This document shows, one piece after another, positions 10,738 to 21,100 of a stretch of DNA of 64,000 nt (within the stretch, counting starts at the first letter, position 1; each line of letters starts with the position of its first letter). The position numbers and the translations under genes are program-made. The notes under the pieces were generated by a model. That model made no database searches. It was given only the letters and a program-made list of their open reading frames with translations, and was not told where the DNA came from. Origin of the DNA: Omphiscola glabra (taxonomy: Eukaryota > Mollusca > Gastropoda > Lymnaeidae); the NCBI GenBank assembly GCA_964017045.1, contig OZ024806.1:10002488-10066487 (forward strand). The letters run 5' to 3'.

Positions 10738-11874
10738 ATGCCCGCGTATGTTACGCCAGCCTCGTCGAGAAGATCAAGGAGAAGCATATCCAGAAAGCGA
10801 ACGCGATCTTCTTTGCGGAAGGAAACCAGTATTTGCTTAAGCCTCAACTCCAATGAGAAATCTGCAGAGGGAAAAAGCGTCGGCGCGCAACTACACAGGC
10901 GCCGATGGAGTCGCTCGCCTTCCCCAAGAAGGGATAGGGCCAATTCCTTGACCACTGCTTGGCCCAGCCCACAGCACAAAAAGCCAAACGCCTACATCTC
11001 AGGAAAGCAACGCAGGTGCCGCCAGAAAATTTCTGCCGAGGACGAAAAATTAGCTCGGCAAACTTCGATAATCTCTAAACTCGGTCTTATCCCCGGAGAG
11101 AAGGCGATGGTGTTCGCCGATGCGTATGATAGCATCTCGTGGTTGCCAGGGGCATGTAAGAAGCTTGGCTTGTCCCCTCCATTTTCCCCACCAAAAGAGG
11201 AAAAATTCAACCTCATGCCGCGACCCGCTAAGTTTTCGAAAGCCATGAAATTAATGACGGTCCTCAACAAATATGGCAAGGACATCCTAAACGGCATGCG
11301 CAAAAACTGCGGCCACGGGTGTAACCTAGATGCTAATTATGAAAAGTTGATAGAGTTGTCGAGACCATCCACCTCCCCCACGTTTGTAGTAATCCCGACC
11401 CGCGAGAAGGCCCCATCACCAAAACCCAAAAAGAGAGAACAGTTTTCGGCAAAGCGAATTAGAAATGCCGCTTTACTCTCCAGCGGCACCCGGCTTGACG
11501 CGCCGTACAACAGAAAATGCTGCAGGCACCAGGGTGACAACTGTGAAGGTCCGCGTACCCAGTCCAAGTCCACCAACACGTGCGAGCACTGCGTGATTCC
11601 GTCCAGCGTAGCCAAGGATAGACAAGCTGACGCCGGCCAAAACCGGTTCAGCACCCCGATGGCCGATCGGATCTTGAAACTGGCCAGGTTTCACATCACA
11701 GGCAGCACCCAGCACAAGGGCACCAACACGGAGCCCGCGTTGAACTTCCTGTCGTACGGACCAACTTCTTCCGAGAACGACAATTTGCCCATATTCTTTA
11801 AATATTATAATGTATCGCCGAAACCCATTGGTATATCTCCGCCTCAAAGATTTATAAAGGGCTACAACTGCTGA
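10738..11874 (+). CDS. Unrecognised basic protein, 378 residues, apparently single exon
   Basis: An open frame of 378 codons starts MPAYVTPASSRRSRRSIS and stops with TGA. An in-frame TAA lies about 24 bases upstream of the ATG, so this is the first Met unless the sequence ...ttctgcaacag just before it is a splice acceptor. Residues 1-110 are Arg/Ser-rich (SRRSRRSISRKR, RSRSPSPRR-like). Residues 140-215 are less biased and could fold (FSKAMKLMTVLNKYGKDIL). A Cys/His cluster follows near 260-290 (NRKCCRHQGDNC, NTCEHC), which might bind metal. The C-terminus is SPPQRFIKGYNC. GC content is far above the flanks. It resembles the 1-4287 frame in composition and lack of introns, but I see no direct sequence similarity. 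Function unknown. Confidence 0.7.
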   Translation: MPAYVTPASSRRSRRSISRKRTRSSLRKETSICLSLNSNEKSAEGKSVGAQLHRRRWSRSPSPRRDRANSLTTAWPSPQHKKPNAYISGKQRRCRQKISAEDEKLARQTSIISKLGLIPGEKAMVFADAYDSISWLPGACKKLGLSPPFSPPKEEKFNLMPRPAKFSKAMKLMTVLNKYGKDILNGMRKNCGHGCNLDANYEKLIELSRPSTSPTFVVIPTREKAPSPKPKKREQFSAKRIRNAALLSSGTRLDAPYNRKCCRHQGDNCEGPRTQSKSTNTCEHCVIPSSVAKDRQADAGQNRFSTPMADRILKLARFHITGSTQHKGTNTEPALNFLSYGPTSSENDNLPIFFKYYNVSPKPIGISPPQRFIKGYNC

Positions 11875-12081
11875 TTAGTTCTCACGCCTCTGGGCGTACC
11901 TTTGGCAGCTCCGTCAAGTCTACTGTCGTAATGTTTATAATTATAATATTTTCATATTTTTATATAGAAAAATACAATTTATTTAATTTGGCTAAAAGAT
12001 AACTTGTTTGTAAATTTGCAAGTTCGGGTTTGTTCTTGCGTTTCTTTTTGCCTCGTTGTGGCCTTGTTACTTCGTGATTTC
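11875..12081. other. 3' flank of the 378-residue gene
   Basis: A+T-rich sequence following the TGA. No canonical AATAAA is seen before the transposon at 12090; the near-match AATACA at about 11970 is the best candidate. Confidence 0.35.
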
Positions 12082-12089
12082 GTTTAGTA

Positions 12090-12278
12090 CAGTGGTTCTG
12101 AACTTCCTAATGCCACGAACCTTTAATAGAGTTCCTCATGTTGTGGTGACCCCCCAAGAACAAACTTGTTTTCGTTGCTACTTCATAAATATGTGTTTTC
12201 CGATGGTCTTAGGTGACCCCAGTGTAAGGGACGTTCGACCCCCAAAAGGAGTTGCGACCCACAGGTTTAGAACCACTG
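12090..12278. mobile_element. SPIN-like non-autonomous hAT transposon, copy A
   Basis: This 189-bp element has terminal inverted repeats (left CAGTGGTTCTGAACTTCC, right end ...GGTTTAGAACCACTG). It is flanked by a perfect 8-bp direct repeat GTTTAGTA at 12082-12089 and 12279-12286, the target duplication length of hAT transposases. Internal motifs such as GTTCCTCATGTTGTGG and TTTTCCGATGGTCTTAG match my memory of the SPIN non-autonomous consensus. It has no coding capacity and would depend on a transposase encoded elsewhere. Confidence 0.9.
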
Positions 12279-12469
12279 GTTTAGTATATCTGAAGCTGGA
12301 GGGACTTACGTATTACACGTTACACAGTCATGTGTGCCCAGATGTGCATTGAACTTCAGACGATTTCAGCTAAAACTCCCCACCTGAAATTTCCAATTTG
12401 AAAAGCAGTCGGAATATAAACGTGGTGAGGAAGTGCTGCTGTTTTTATTATTGAATAATGCATAAATCT

Positions 12470-12870
12470 CATGTGCATAAGAACACGCACTAAAACATAC
12501 GGTGAACGATCTTTCTCTTTGTGTGCCCCCAAAACAATGGAATTCTCTCCCATTACACATCCGCGATATAAAGACCATCCCGGCCTTCAAAACTGCCCTC
12601 AAGGCCCATCTCTTCAAACTGTTCTATATCGATTCATTCTCAACCCCCCCCCCCCACTTCTGACTGATAAACTAAGGTCGATGCTGCTGGGTGCTGTCCA
12701 TGGCTAGAAAGGGGTAGACAGTACTTGAGTGGGTGAGGTCAAGCTTTTCACCAATTGTTGTTTTTAAATGTATAATGTTCTGTAATTGCTAATTTTTATG
12801 TGAAGCGCAGTGAGCCTGGTCCTAGGCTGGGGTACTGCGCTATATAAAACCGCCTTAATTAAAAAAAAAA
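12470..12870 (+). mobile_element. L2/CR1-type LINE 3' end
   Basis: Plus-strand translation gives RSFSLCAPK, then WNSLPLHIRDIKTIPAFK and TALKAHLFKLFY. This is the typical end of the ORF2 protein of CR1/L2-clade LINEs (consensus APKLWNSLPxxIR...FKxxLKTxLF). After the ORF comes a 3' tail with the stem gcgcagt...actgcgc followed by tatataaaa, as in L2 elements, then an A-rich end. It is 5'-truncated and contains a C run. Confidence 0.8.
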
Positions 12871-13305
12871 AATAATAATATAAATAAACACAGTTGGCAT
12901 ACACCAGTTTTTCCTATTTAAAAAAAAAATAATAATAAAAATAACACTACCCACCTGATCACCTAAAAGGGTTTCATGATCACCCCGTCTTTCCTGTCTA
13001 ACAGTTCCCGCACCCCCTTTTAAAATGTTATTAGTTTCTCCCAGATACCAAATGTACCACCTCCCAATAATAATCAAATGTACCCCACGCCTCTGTGTGG
13101 CGTATACCACGTTGGTAAACACAGGCCTTTACGCTTTAGGGAATTCCGGGGAATGCGAATGAAAGGGATCCGCACGGATGATGAAGTAAATAGCTTATGG
13201 TTTTAGGAAAAATTGGGGGGGGGGGGTGAGGGAGAGAAAGAAGGGAAATACAAATAAGATTGAGACATTACTTCAAAAATGTTATTTAGGAAAGTCAAAT
13301 GTTTG

Positions 13306-13458
13306 CAGTGGTGAGGGTAAGGGGTGGTCCGTCCCGGAAGGCGCTTTTTATTTGCACGGATGAGCCGCATTGTTGGTCAACTGCAAAGCTTTTTCACGGA
13401 AGGGGGCGACGAAAATCTTGGCCGGCCCCGGGCGGTACTAACCCTTTCTTCGCCACTG
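13306..13458. mobile_element. Candidate hAT-type MITE, 153 bp
   Basis: The left end CAGTGGTGAGGGTAAGGG pairs imperfectly with the right end, which reads CAGTGGCGAAGAAAGGGT on the other strand. The interior has GGTCCGTCCCGG and GGCCCGGG-type GC blocks. No convincing 8-bp target duplication remains. Confidence 0.5.
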
Positions 13459-14920
13459 ACGCCTATCTTAAAATTTGACTATCCTGAACATTAATAATAA
13501 AGAACACATCTGATTCTCTGTTGCTATTTAAACTTAAACTATTTATTGCAGTTTTTGATATAGAAACCTATTTTTCCTTAAATTGATTTATAAAGTAATT
13601 TTTTAAATTGAAAAATTAAAATATAGATATGAAAAATCACTTGAAATTACAACTAGTCAACAAATTGCGTAAAGCGTGTCACAGGAGATTTGCCGTGTAC
13701 TTAGTATATAATTTCTTTATATACTGTGCTTTTGAGTAGAACTGTTACAATTAATTTCCTTGTTTACTAATACTAAGTGACAGACAGTGCACTGTTAAAT
13801 TTTGGCAAAAGTACTTTCATGATGAATCACAACTTTTGCTTCAAAGATCGAATATGTTTTGTGAGTCAATTCTTATATGGGTTCATTGCAGCCCACGTTT
13901 AACATATCATATTTGTATCTAAATGTTTAGATTTAGTTAAGCTAAAAAGAAGAAGAAAATGAGATGTTACATGAATGATGGTCTTTTTTTTATGGACAAC
14001 CTGTTTTCGATTATATTTTTCAAAATTCAGTAACAAAACCAAACCATCAAATATTTCTCAGCATTGACTTAAAAATGTAAACGAGTGTCACTAAATGTTG
14101 TGATATATGAAATAAAATTAAAGAGCCTAGTAGATAAGATTATAAATGACCATCTCCACTAATAAATGAATATGAAGCAAGTAAGTTAGTAAGCAAGTTA
14201 TACAATTTACACTTAATACTTAATTTTGTTAGTGTGAACTTGGTGCAGGTCTATATAAAACACAAAGTGATAAGTTAAATTTGGATGGCACATTTTTTTC
14301 TTATTTGGAAGACTCTATTTTTATTAATATAATTAGAGTTAGAGCTTTACCTAATTCTAAACATGAATAATTATTATGTATTCTGTAGGCTACTGTTCAA
14401 TTTCAGTAATTTGACACTATCATTCAATTGATTCACTATGGATTTTCGGCAATCCATCTGCAGTTTCAAACATCCATACAAACCTCATATTCTACTATTA
14501 CTTTGATAGAAAATGGACAAGCTTGATACCTTCTAATTAAGGATTGGGAATTTATTGCTTCAGTCGAAGAATGCTTGCAATGCTAGGCTTGACGGGGGTA
14601 ACATAATGGTAGGTACAGGTTAACTAGGAATCATGATTACAGCTGCTGTGAAAATAATTGATATAAACTGAGGTTTCATCTGGAGTGCATTGTCTGGGCA
14701 GTTGTCTTAACCCTTAGCACATTGCTAGATGCAATAAGCATCCCCTCTTAACTCACAAACTGTCATATCAGCAGATGACCTACTGTTATGGATGCTTCTG
14801 TAGCATTGCAGCTGATAAAATCAACCTCTACTAAAATTAATTTAAAAAATGCGATATCAGAAGTTTAATTTTTTTTTAAATTGGGAATATCTTTAACAAG
14901 TATTATTTACATCCTATTTA
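13459..14920. other. Unremarkable A+T-rich spacer
   Basis: No coding potential, tandem array or inverted repeat was noticed. Confidence 0.5.
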
Positions 14921-15039
14921 TAGAAAACTAGGTAAATATTTCATGTTGCCATTTAAAAGTTATTATTATTTTGAATTGAGCTGATATTTTCATAATTTTT
15001 TGTTAAAACTTAGTTTTAGACTGGTGTTGGGCCTGCAGA

Positions 15040-15995
15040 ACAAAAGCCTACTTACTTATGCCTTTTACCCCATCTGGGGCATGGGTAGTCTTCAAGAATT
15101 TTTCATTCATCTCAGTCCTGTGCTTTCCTTTCCAGAAGCTTCCAGATGTTTCCCATACTTAGTGTGTCTGCCTCCACCTTTGTTTCTCCATATATTCATT
15201 GGCCTTCCTCTCTTTCTTTTTCCCTGTGGATTCCATGTTAGGTATTGTCTGGTGATGTTATCTGGGGGTTTACAAAGAATGTGCCCTCAATCTTTTCCTT
15301 ATGATGTCTTCAGCAATAGGCTCCTGGTATGTCCTTTCCAGTAAGTCTTTGTTGTTGTTTGGCCCTTTGAGGTTCTGATTCTTTCTAAGGCAAGTGTGTA
15401 ATGAAGGTGTGTACTTTCTATGTGATGCTCGCTGTTGTGCTCCAAGTTTCAGCTCCATAGAGTAGGACTGTTTTGACGTTAGTATAGAAAATAATGACTT
15501 TGGTTTGCAGTCAACTCCCATATTTTATTTAATAGCACAAATGTTGACCTAACCTTTCCAATTTTAGCCCTGACATGTGCATTGACTCCGCCATTTATGT
15601 CAATGGTGCTGCCTAAGCATGTCAAGGCCTCCACTTTTTCCAGTGCCAGAGAGATAGGCTCATTGTTGGCTATGTTTACTTTCATGATCTTTGTCTTACT
15701 TTATTCATGCAGAAATGGTGGCTATATCTTATGTCTTTTTCTGCATTTGTTACTAGTTGTGGGACAGACGTGCAATGTCATCTGCAAAGTCTAGGTCATT
15801 CAGTTGTTACCAGGGTGTCCACTTGACCCCATTCTTCTTTTTGTCTGTGGATTTTTTTCATTATCCAGTCATTGGCATGAATGAATAGGAAGGAGGAAAA
15901 GAGACATCCTTGTCTATCTCCTGTTTCCACTTTAAAAACCTCTGTGAGTCTACCTTCATGTACCACCCTGCATGTAATTATATTTAATTCCAAGT
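15040..15995 (-). mobile_element. Decayed RTE-like LINE, palm domain to C-terminus
   Basis: Read on the minus strand from 15995 downwards: CRVVHEGRLTEVF, then GDRQGCLFSSFLF, then LNDLDFADDIARLSHN (the FADD catalytic block), then EALTCLGSTIDINGG and HVRAKIGKVR, then VLLYGAETW. The order matches the ORF2 protein of mollusc and schistosome RTE-like LINEs. Stop codons interrupt each block, so it is inactive. The 5' half is missing. Confidence 0.8.
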
Positions 15996-17540
15996 TATAG
16001 AAAACTATTGTAAATATTTCATGGTGCCATATTTTATGATATTAAAACTTTGAAATGGACGGAACTTTTCAGAGGTTTTTGTAAAAAACTAACCTGTATG
16101 ACTCAGATGGTGGGCCTGGAAAACAAAAGCATAATTTATTTTAATTAGTTCTTTGTGAAAGTAATTTTGAAGATAGCCTTGTTGGCATTACTCATGGTAT
16201 TGATAATTACAATAGTGTGTTAGACCAAGCAACACTTCATGATTCTAATAGTGGAAGTAATGAGAAAAAGGGACTAGTGAATTTAATAATCATTTTATTA
16301 AGAAATATGTAAGTCACCAATGAATTTTTAATTTTAATTTTTTTTTTAAACCCAAATATCTTTATATTTTCTAAATTGGAAGGATGTTTTATGTGTCTGG
16401 AAAACTTATTTAGATGATAATAAGGACCCAAGAGTCATTGCGGGTGTGAGTTGAAGAAAGATAAACAGTAGCACAATTGTACTCACTGTTAAAAGGTCAA
16501 GGTCATGTCAATTTTAGAAATCTCACAGAATTCTAACATTCATACCATGAGATTCCTTGTCAATTTTACTCTCAGAATATCTATACTTATATGGCTCTCT
16601 TCATTAATTTTTTTTATTAGATTGGGTATTTTGTTGATACATATCAAAGTTACTAAAAAAATAAATAAACTGACACAAGAGCATGTTTGCCTTTGACAGT
16701 TTGTAGGTTAGAGGGCGACCAACTTCACCCTGGGGTGCATGGTGGCAGGTTAATGCTTAGGTAGTAAATCAAACTTGCATTTTAGAATCTAGCCAGAGTG
16801 TAGTGCTCGATGGTCTGCACTTGTTATATTCTTCCTGTGCATGCCACAACCCACAGTTAGCTGGGAAACACAGTCTTTTCACTTTGATTACCCTGCTCTG
16901 TATGCTCTTTGTTCAATGTACAATCAAAATAAACATGTAAAACATTCATGGCATTTTATTTAAATCTAGTCAAGTGGAGTTTAATTTCTTTCACATTAAA
17001 TTTGCTAATTATTATTATTATTATTAGTTGTCTTATATAGCGCGGTACCATTTGACTTTACTACCTCAATCACTAGCCATATTAGATTTCAGATTTATTT
17101 CTGCCTCAATTATCTGTCAGACGGCACTGTCTGAAAATGTTTCGTGCATGTTTATATATTTTGATGTTAATGACAATATGATGTGTTTTGAGATTGGGAA
17201 AATGTTTCCTATAGTATTTTCCACACCTGTATTTTTATATGTTTTGCAAATATTAAACCAGTGGTACATGTACAGTTGATGCAGTGTTTTTCTTAAACCT
17301 GACGATGTAAAAGTAAGAAACAAAATGGTGTAGAGATGATACAAATGGCATAAAATGAACATCGAAAATTATGGTTTATAACAATAATAAAAGAAATTTA
17401 TGATATAATCTAACTGAAATATTTTTATAATGTCGCTCCACACTACCGGAAACATAGCGTACTCAACTTACGACCAAATCATGTTACGACCGGTCTGTCG
17501 GAACCGATCGTGGTCGTAAGTCGAGCACTGGCTGTATATT
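15996..17540. other. A+T-rich spacer with a short L2 tail remnant
   Basis: The only recognisable item is a cttatatagcgcggtacc segment near 17031-17050, which resembles the minus-strand 3' tail of the L2-type LINE seen at 12470. The rest is anonymous sequence; its frames are short and A+T-driven. Confidence 0.4.
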
Positions 17541-17555
17541 ATTATTATTATTATA

Positions 17556-17850
17556 AGAAGTTTTTTATAGCGTAGTACCCCAACCTAGGGCTGGGCTCAC
17601 CACGCTGTACATACAATTTAACAAACATAATCATGAACTTAAAAATTAACATACATTAATTAAACAAAACAAATGTGTATTCGCCCAACCATTTCATAAC
17701 ACTTTTAAATGTCCAGCCATGGACGGCGCCCAGCAGTATCGTCCATCGGTCAGATGGGGGAATCAGTCAGGATAGTAGAGTTTAAAGAGATGTGTTTTGA
17801 GTGCAGTTTTGAAGGCAATGAATTTCTTCCCAGCCAAATAGTTAATATTA
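17556..17850 (-). mobile_element. L2/CR1-type LINE 3' end, second copy
   Basis: The sequence tatagcgtagtaccccaacc at 17567-17586 is the reverse complement of the tail found near 12815. Upstream on the minus strand lies the peptide FIAFKTALKTHLFKL, homologous to IPAFKTALKAHLFKL in the 12.5-kb copy. It ends just upstream of the adaptor gene's first coding exon, so it may lie in that gene's promoter or first intron. Confidence 0.7.
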
Positions 17851-17874
17851 ATCTAATATTGATGTTTTCTTCAG

Positions 17875-18149
17875 GTCACTTGAGTGGCAGCTGAAGAAAT
17901 GTGGATTGGCATGGGGCTGAGAGGGTTAACAATGTAAAGCAATAACTGTTACAGTTTGTAATCACATCTGGTTCAATCTTCACCAATGGAAGGGATCAAG
18001 CATGGCCAGAGGCTTCTCTTGGCCCTGTATCCCTTGCCTGGCCAGACTGCTGCTGAGACTGCGACACTTGGCATGGGGGAAATACTGGCTGCAATGGGCG
18101 GACTGATTGGCCTACTTTTTGTAGTGCTGATGTGTGCATGTAAGGAAGG
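17875..18149 (+). CDS. Adaptor exon with start codon and membrane helix
   Basis: A pyrimidine-rich acceptor (gttttcttcag) ends at 17874, suggesting this exon starts in the 5' UTR and that an untranslated exon lies upstream. Coding starts at 17986 in good context (ccaATGG), with an in-frame TAA at 17959. The exon encodes MEGIKHGQRLLLALYPLPGQ, a short linker, then the hydrophobic helix GGLIGLLFVVLMCAC. It ends GG|gtaagt at 18149. There is no cleavable signal peptide, so the topology is probably N-out by the helix itself. Confidence 0.8.
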
Positions 18150-21100
18150 GTAAGTGACGTGACCACAGACTGCATCTTTTTTTTTTTTGTTTATACTATA
18201 TTGACATTTTTTAAACTCCTACCTGTCTTGCAGCAGTAAAAATAAAACCTTCTCCAGGAAAGGTAACAGCCTAGCATATAAGTTGACCGTACTTAAAATT
18301 TATGTTTTATAAATAAAATTGTTTCCTCTTGTAAATGAATTGTTTGTTTGAGGGTAATGTTTGGAAATTGAAAAAAAAAATTTAAAAATTCTACATTTTA
18401 TCTGCTAGCCATGTTTTCTTGCAATGCAACTACTTGATCCATCTTTCAATGAGCATTAAATGCATTTAGGTTGTTATCCTAAGCTAATATTCATGAGCAT
18501 TCTTTATTGCAGGGAAAAGAAAAATGATGAAAGTGCTGCACTCCAGGAAAGAAGAGATCAAAATGTAGATACAATTTTTTTTTAATTATTTGTTTTCTAA
18601 TAAACTGAAAAAGTTCAGAAAATTGTATAGCTGTTCATAAGCAAAATATTATTTTAAAAATTATTGTTACTAATGAGGAAGTGACACATTTCTGCACACA
18701 AAAATATGTTTACTTTTAAAAGTAGAAATAATTGGTTGGTTAATTTATTTCATAAATGGATTAAGTAAATGATTGATTAACTTCTATCGACTAGAACCTG
18801 TTTCAGTTAAATTTTTAAAATCGCTTAATGCATGAAAAACCCTAATAACTTAACAACCCACCATTTCTCTATTGTCCTGATACACAGGAGGCACCAAAGG
18901 CTGATGGAACAGAGAGTAAACTGAAGGCTATTGGGGAAACAGTTGTGCCAATGACTAATGGTGGGCCAACAACATCCAGTACTTTGCCTGGGTATGCTCT
19001 TGCAACTGCACCAAATATCACCACAAAGCTCATGCTTAATTAAAAACTTTTGCCCAACATGGTGGTTGATGTTATCGTGTGAATAAAATATAATTTGTTT
19101 AATTTTCCAGCCACAGCCGCCAGGCAAGTGCCAGTTCTGTACACAACATGCGGCCAACCAGCCTCAGAGAGCTGCCAGAGCCTCCTGTCTCCAACCACAC
19201 ACGCAATGCTTCACTGTCTGGGATAGAGGCGACCAGTAATTCCATGAAAGGTGCCGGGCCTCCAGGGGGCCCAGAGTACGCATACCCCCAGCATCTACCG
19301 CAGCACGGCAACAGGAATACCCCTGGCAACAAGAACTCTGTGGTGGGCACCAGCACCACCAATGAAAATAAAGTCAAGTCCCACTCTGACGGCTATGATC
19401 ACCTCCGGCCAAAGTTATCCGCCAAACCGACTGGTGAGTTTTTGCTGAATAAGCAGCAGCACCGTCCCGTGCTCAGTCATACTTGAATGACATACAGTGT
19501 TCCCTCATTGCAACATGTTTTCATGCTGGACATTATTTACATTGGGTGGTTAGGTAATTACACTCATGGCTTGGAAATATGGTTTGGAAATATTTGGATG
19601 ACATGTTTATTTATGTTTGGTTTTTTTTGTTGTTTTTTTTTTTTAATTATTTTTTTTGTAATGTATCTTTAGAGCCAATTTTCACCGTTTAGTGAAATAA
19701 ATTTCAGGAAAATGTAAGAGAGCTTGGGAATGTAAATAGTTGTGGCCGTAACACCTTGAATTTATTTTTTAAGTCTTATGTTGTTTCAATGTAATCTTCA
19801 TGGATCATCGAATGGCCAAGCACAGCTTTTATATTTTATTCACTTGCAGTCTTTTAAATATTTAAAGATCTGTTTGAAAATTCATAGTCAGAGCTAAAGG
19901 TATTCGAAGGTAGCCGGAGCTAAAGGTATTCAAAGGTAGCCGGAGCCTAATTTAGCCACAGCTAAAGGTATTCAAAGGTAGCCAGAGCTAAAGGTATTCA
20001 AAGGTAGCAAGAGTTTAAGGTAGTCATAGCTTAATTGCAACATAAATTTGTTATCATTTACAAATGACACTCCTTTTGATAGATTATGACAGCCTGGCAG
20101 ATCATGACAATGCAGGGGAAGACACTCCCATGTCAGATACAGGAAGTGCTGGGGATGGCCATTACTCTCACCTACGAGAGGAGGAATATGCCATAGTGAA
20201 AGACGTCAAGGCAAAGTCGTCCCAGAACGCCTCAGAACATTTCTCTGCGATGAAATCTAAGCCTCTCAGCCCATTGAGCCATTACAGCCAGGTATTTCTT
20301 TTTTTTTAGTGACTGAATTAAATTGCAGCATGTTTAAATTTGTTTAAATCCACTCAGTAATAAATTGTACAAAAAACTTATTTCACAACTTGTAATTTTT
20401 CTCCCTTCTTGTCATTATGTATTCTGCAAATAATTAAAAATTCAGTATTGATTGAAATTTTTAAGTATTTTCACAAATTTTGATTAATTTCCAATAAGTA
20501 AAAAAGTAAAAGGAAAAAACCTTTGTATTTTCCCAAAGTTAGGGACATCCGAAATGAAGATCAGCATTCTCATCATTATTTTATATGCCTGAAAATTGTA
20601 TTACTTTTTATAAATAAGTGTGTGCTTCAGTTTTATGAGAAATACAGGGAGGACTGCACTCAGGTTGAAGCATTAAGAAATATACAAAAGGGTAGAGGGA
20701 AACATTTGTATATTTCTACAGTATAATGCACTTGTTGGTATTTAGACTTACAAATTAGACAGTTTATTTTAAGTTGTGTGCCCTGTAGGATTGTGAGAGT
20801 GATGTGGCTGAAGTTGTGCCTGTGTTGTTGGTTTTTTTTTGGGGGGGGGGTAACAAATGAATTTTTATTTTTTGTGTGTGTGCCTGTGCTTTTGGTTGTA
20901 ACCAACTCGCTGCTAGAAACATTGTTGACTTTGACCTCTCTTCTTTTCATGCAGGTGACTGACGAGGATCCTTACAACCATATTGGGGACTCAGACGGTG
21001 CAGTGTCGGCATCTTTCATACACAGACTCAAACAGTCCAACACTGACGTAGACCCGTATGCCACCTGCCAGGACACTGCAGTGGAGCTGCAGAGCATCCT

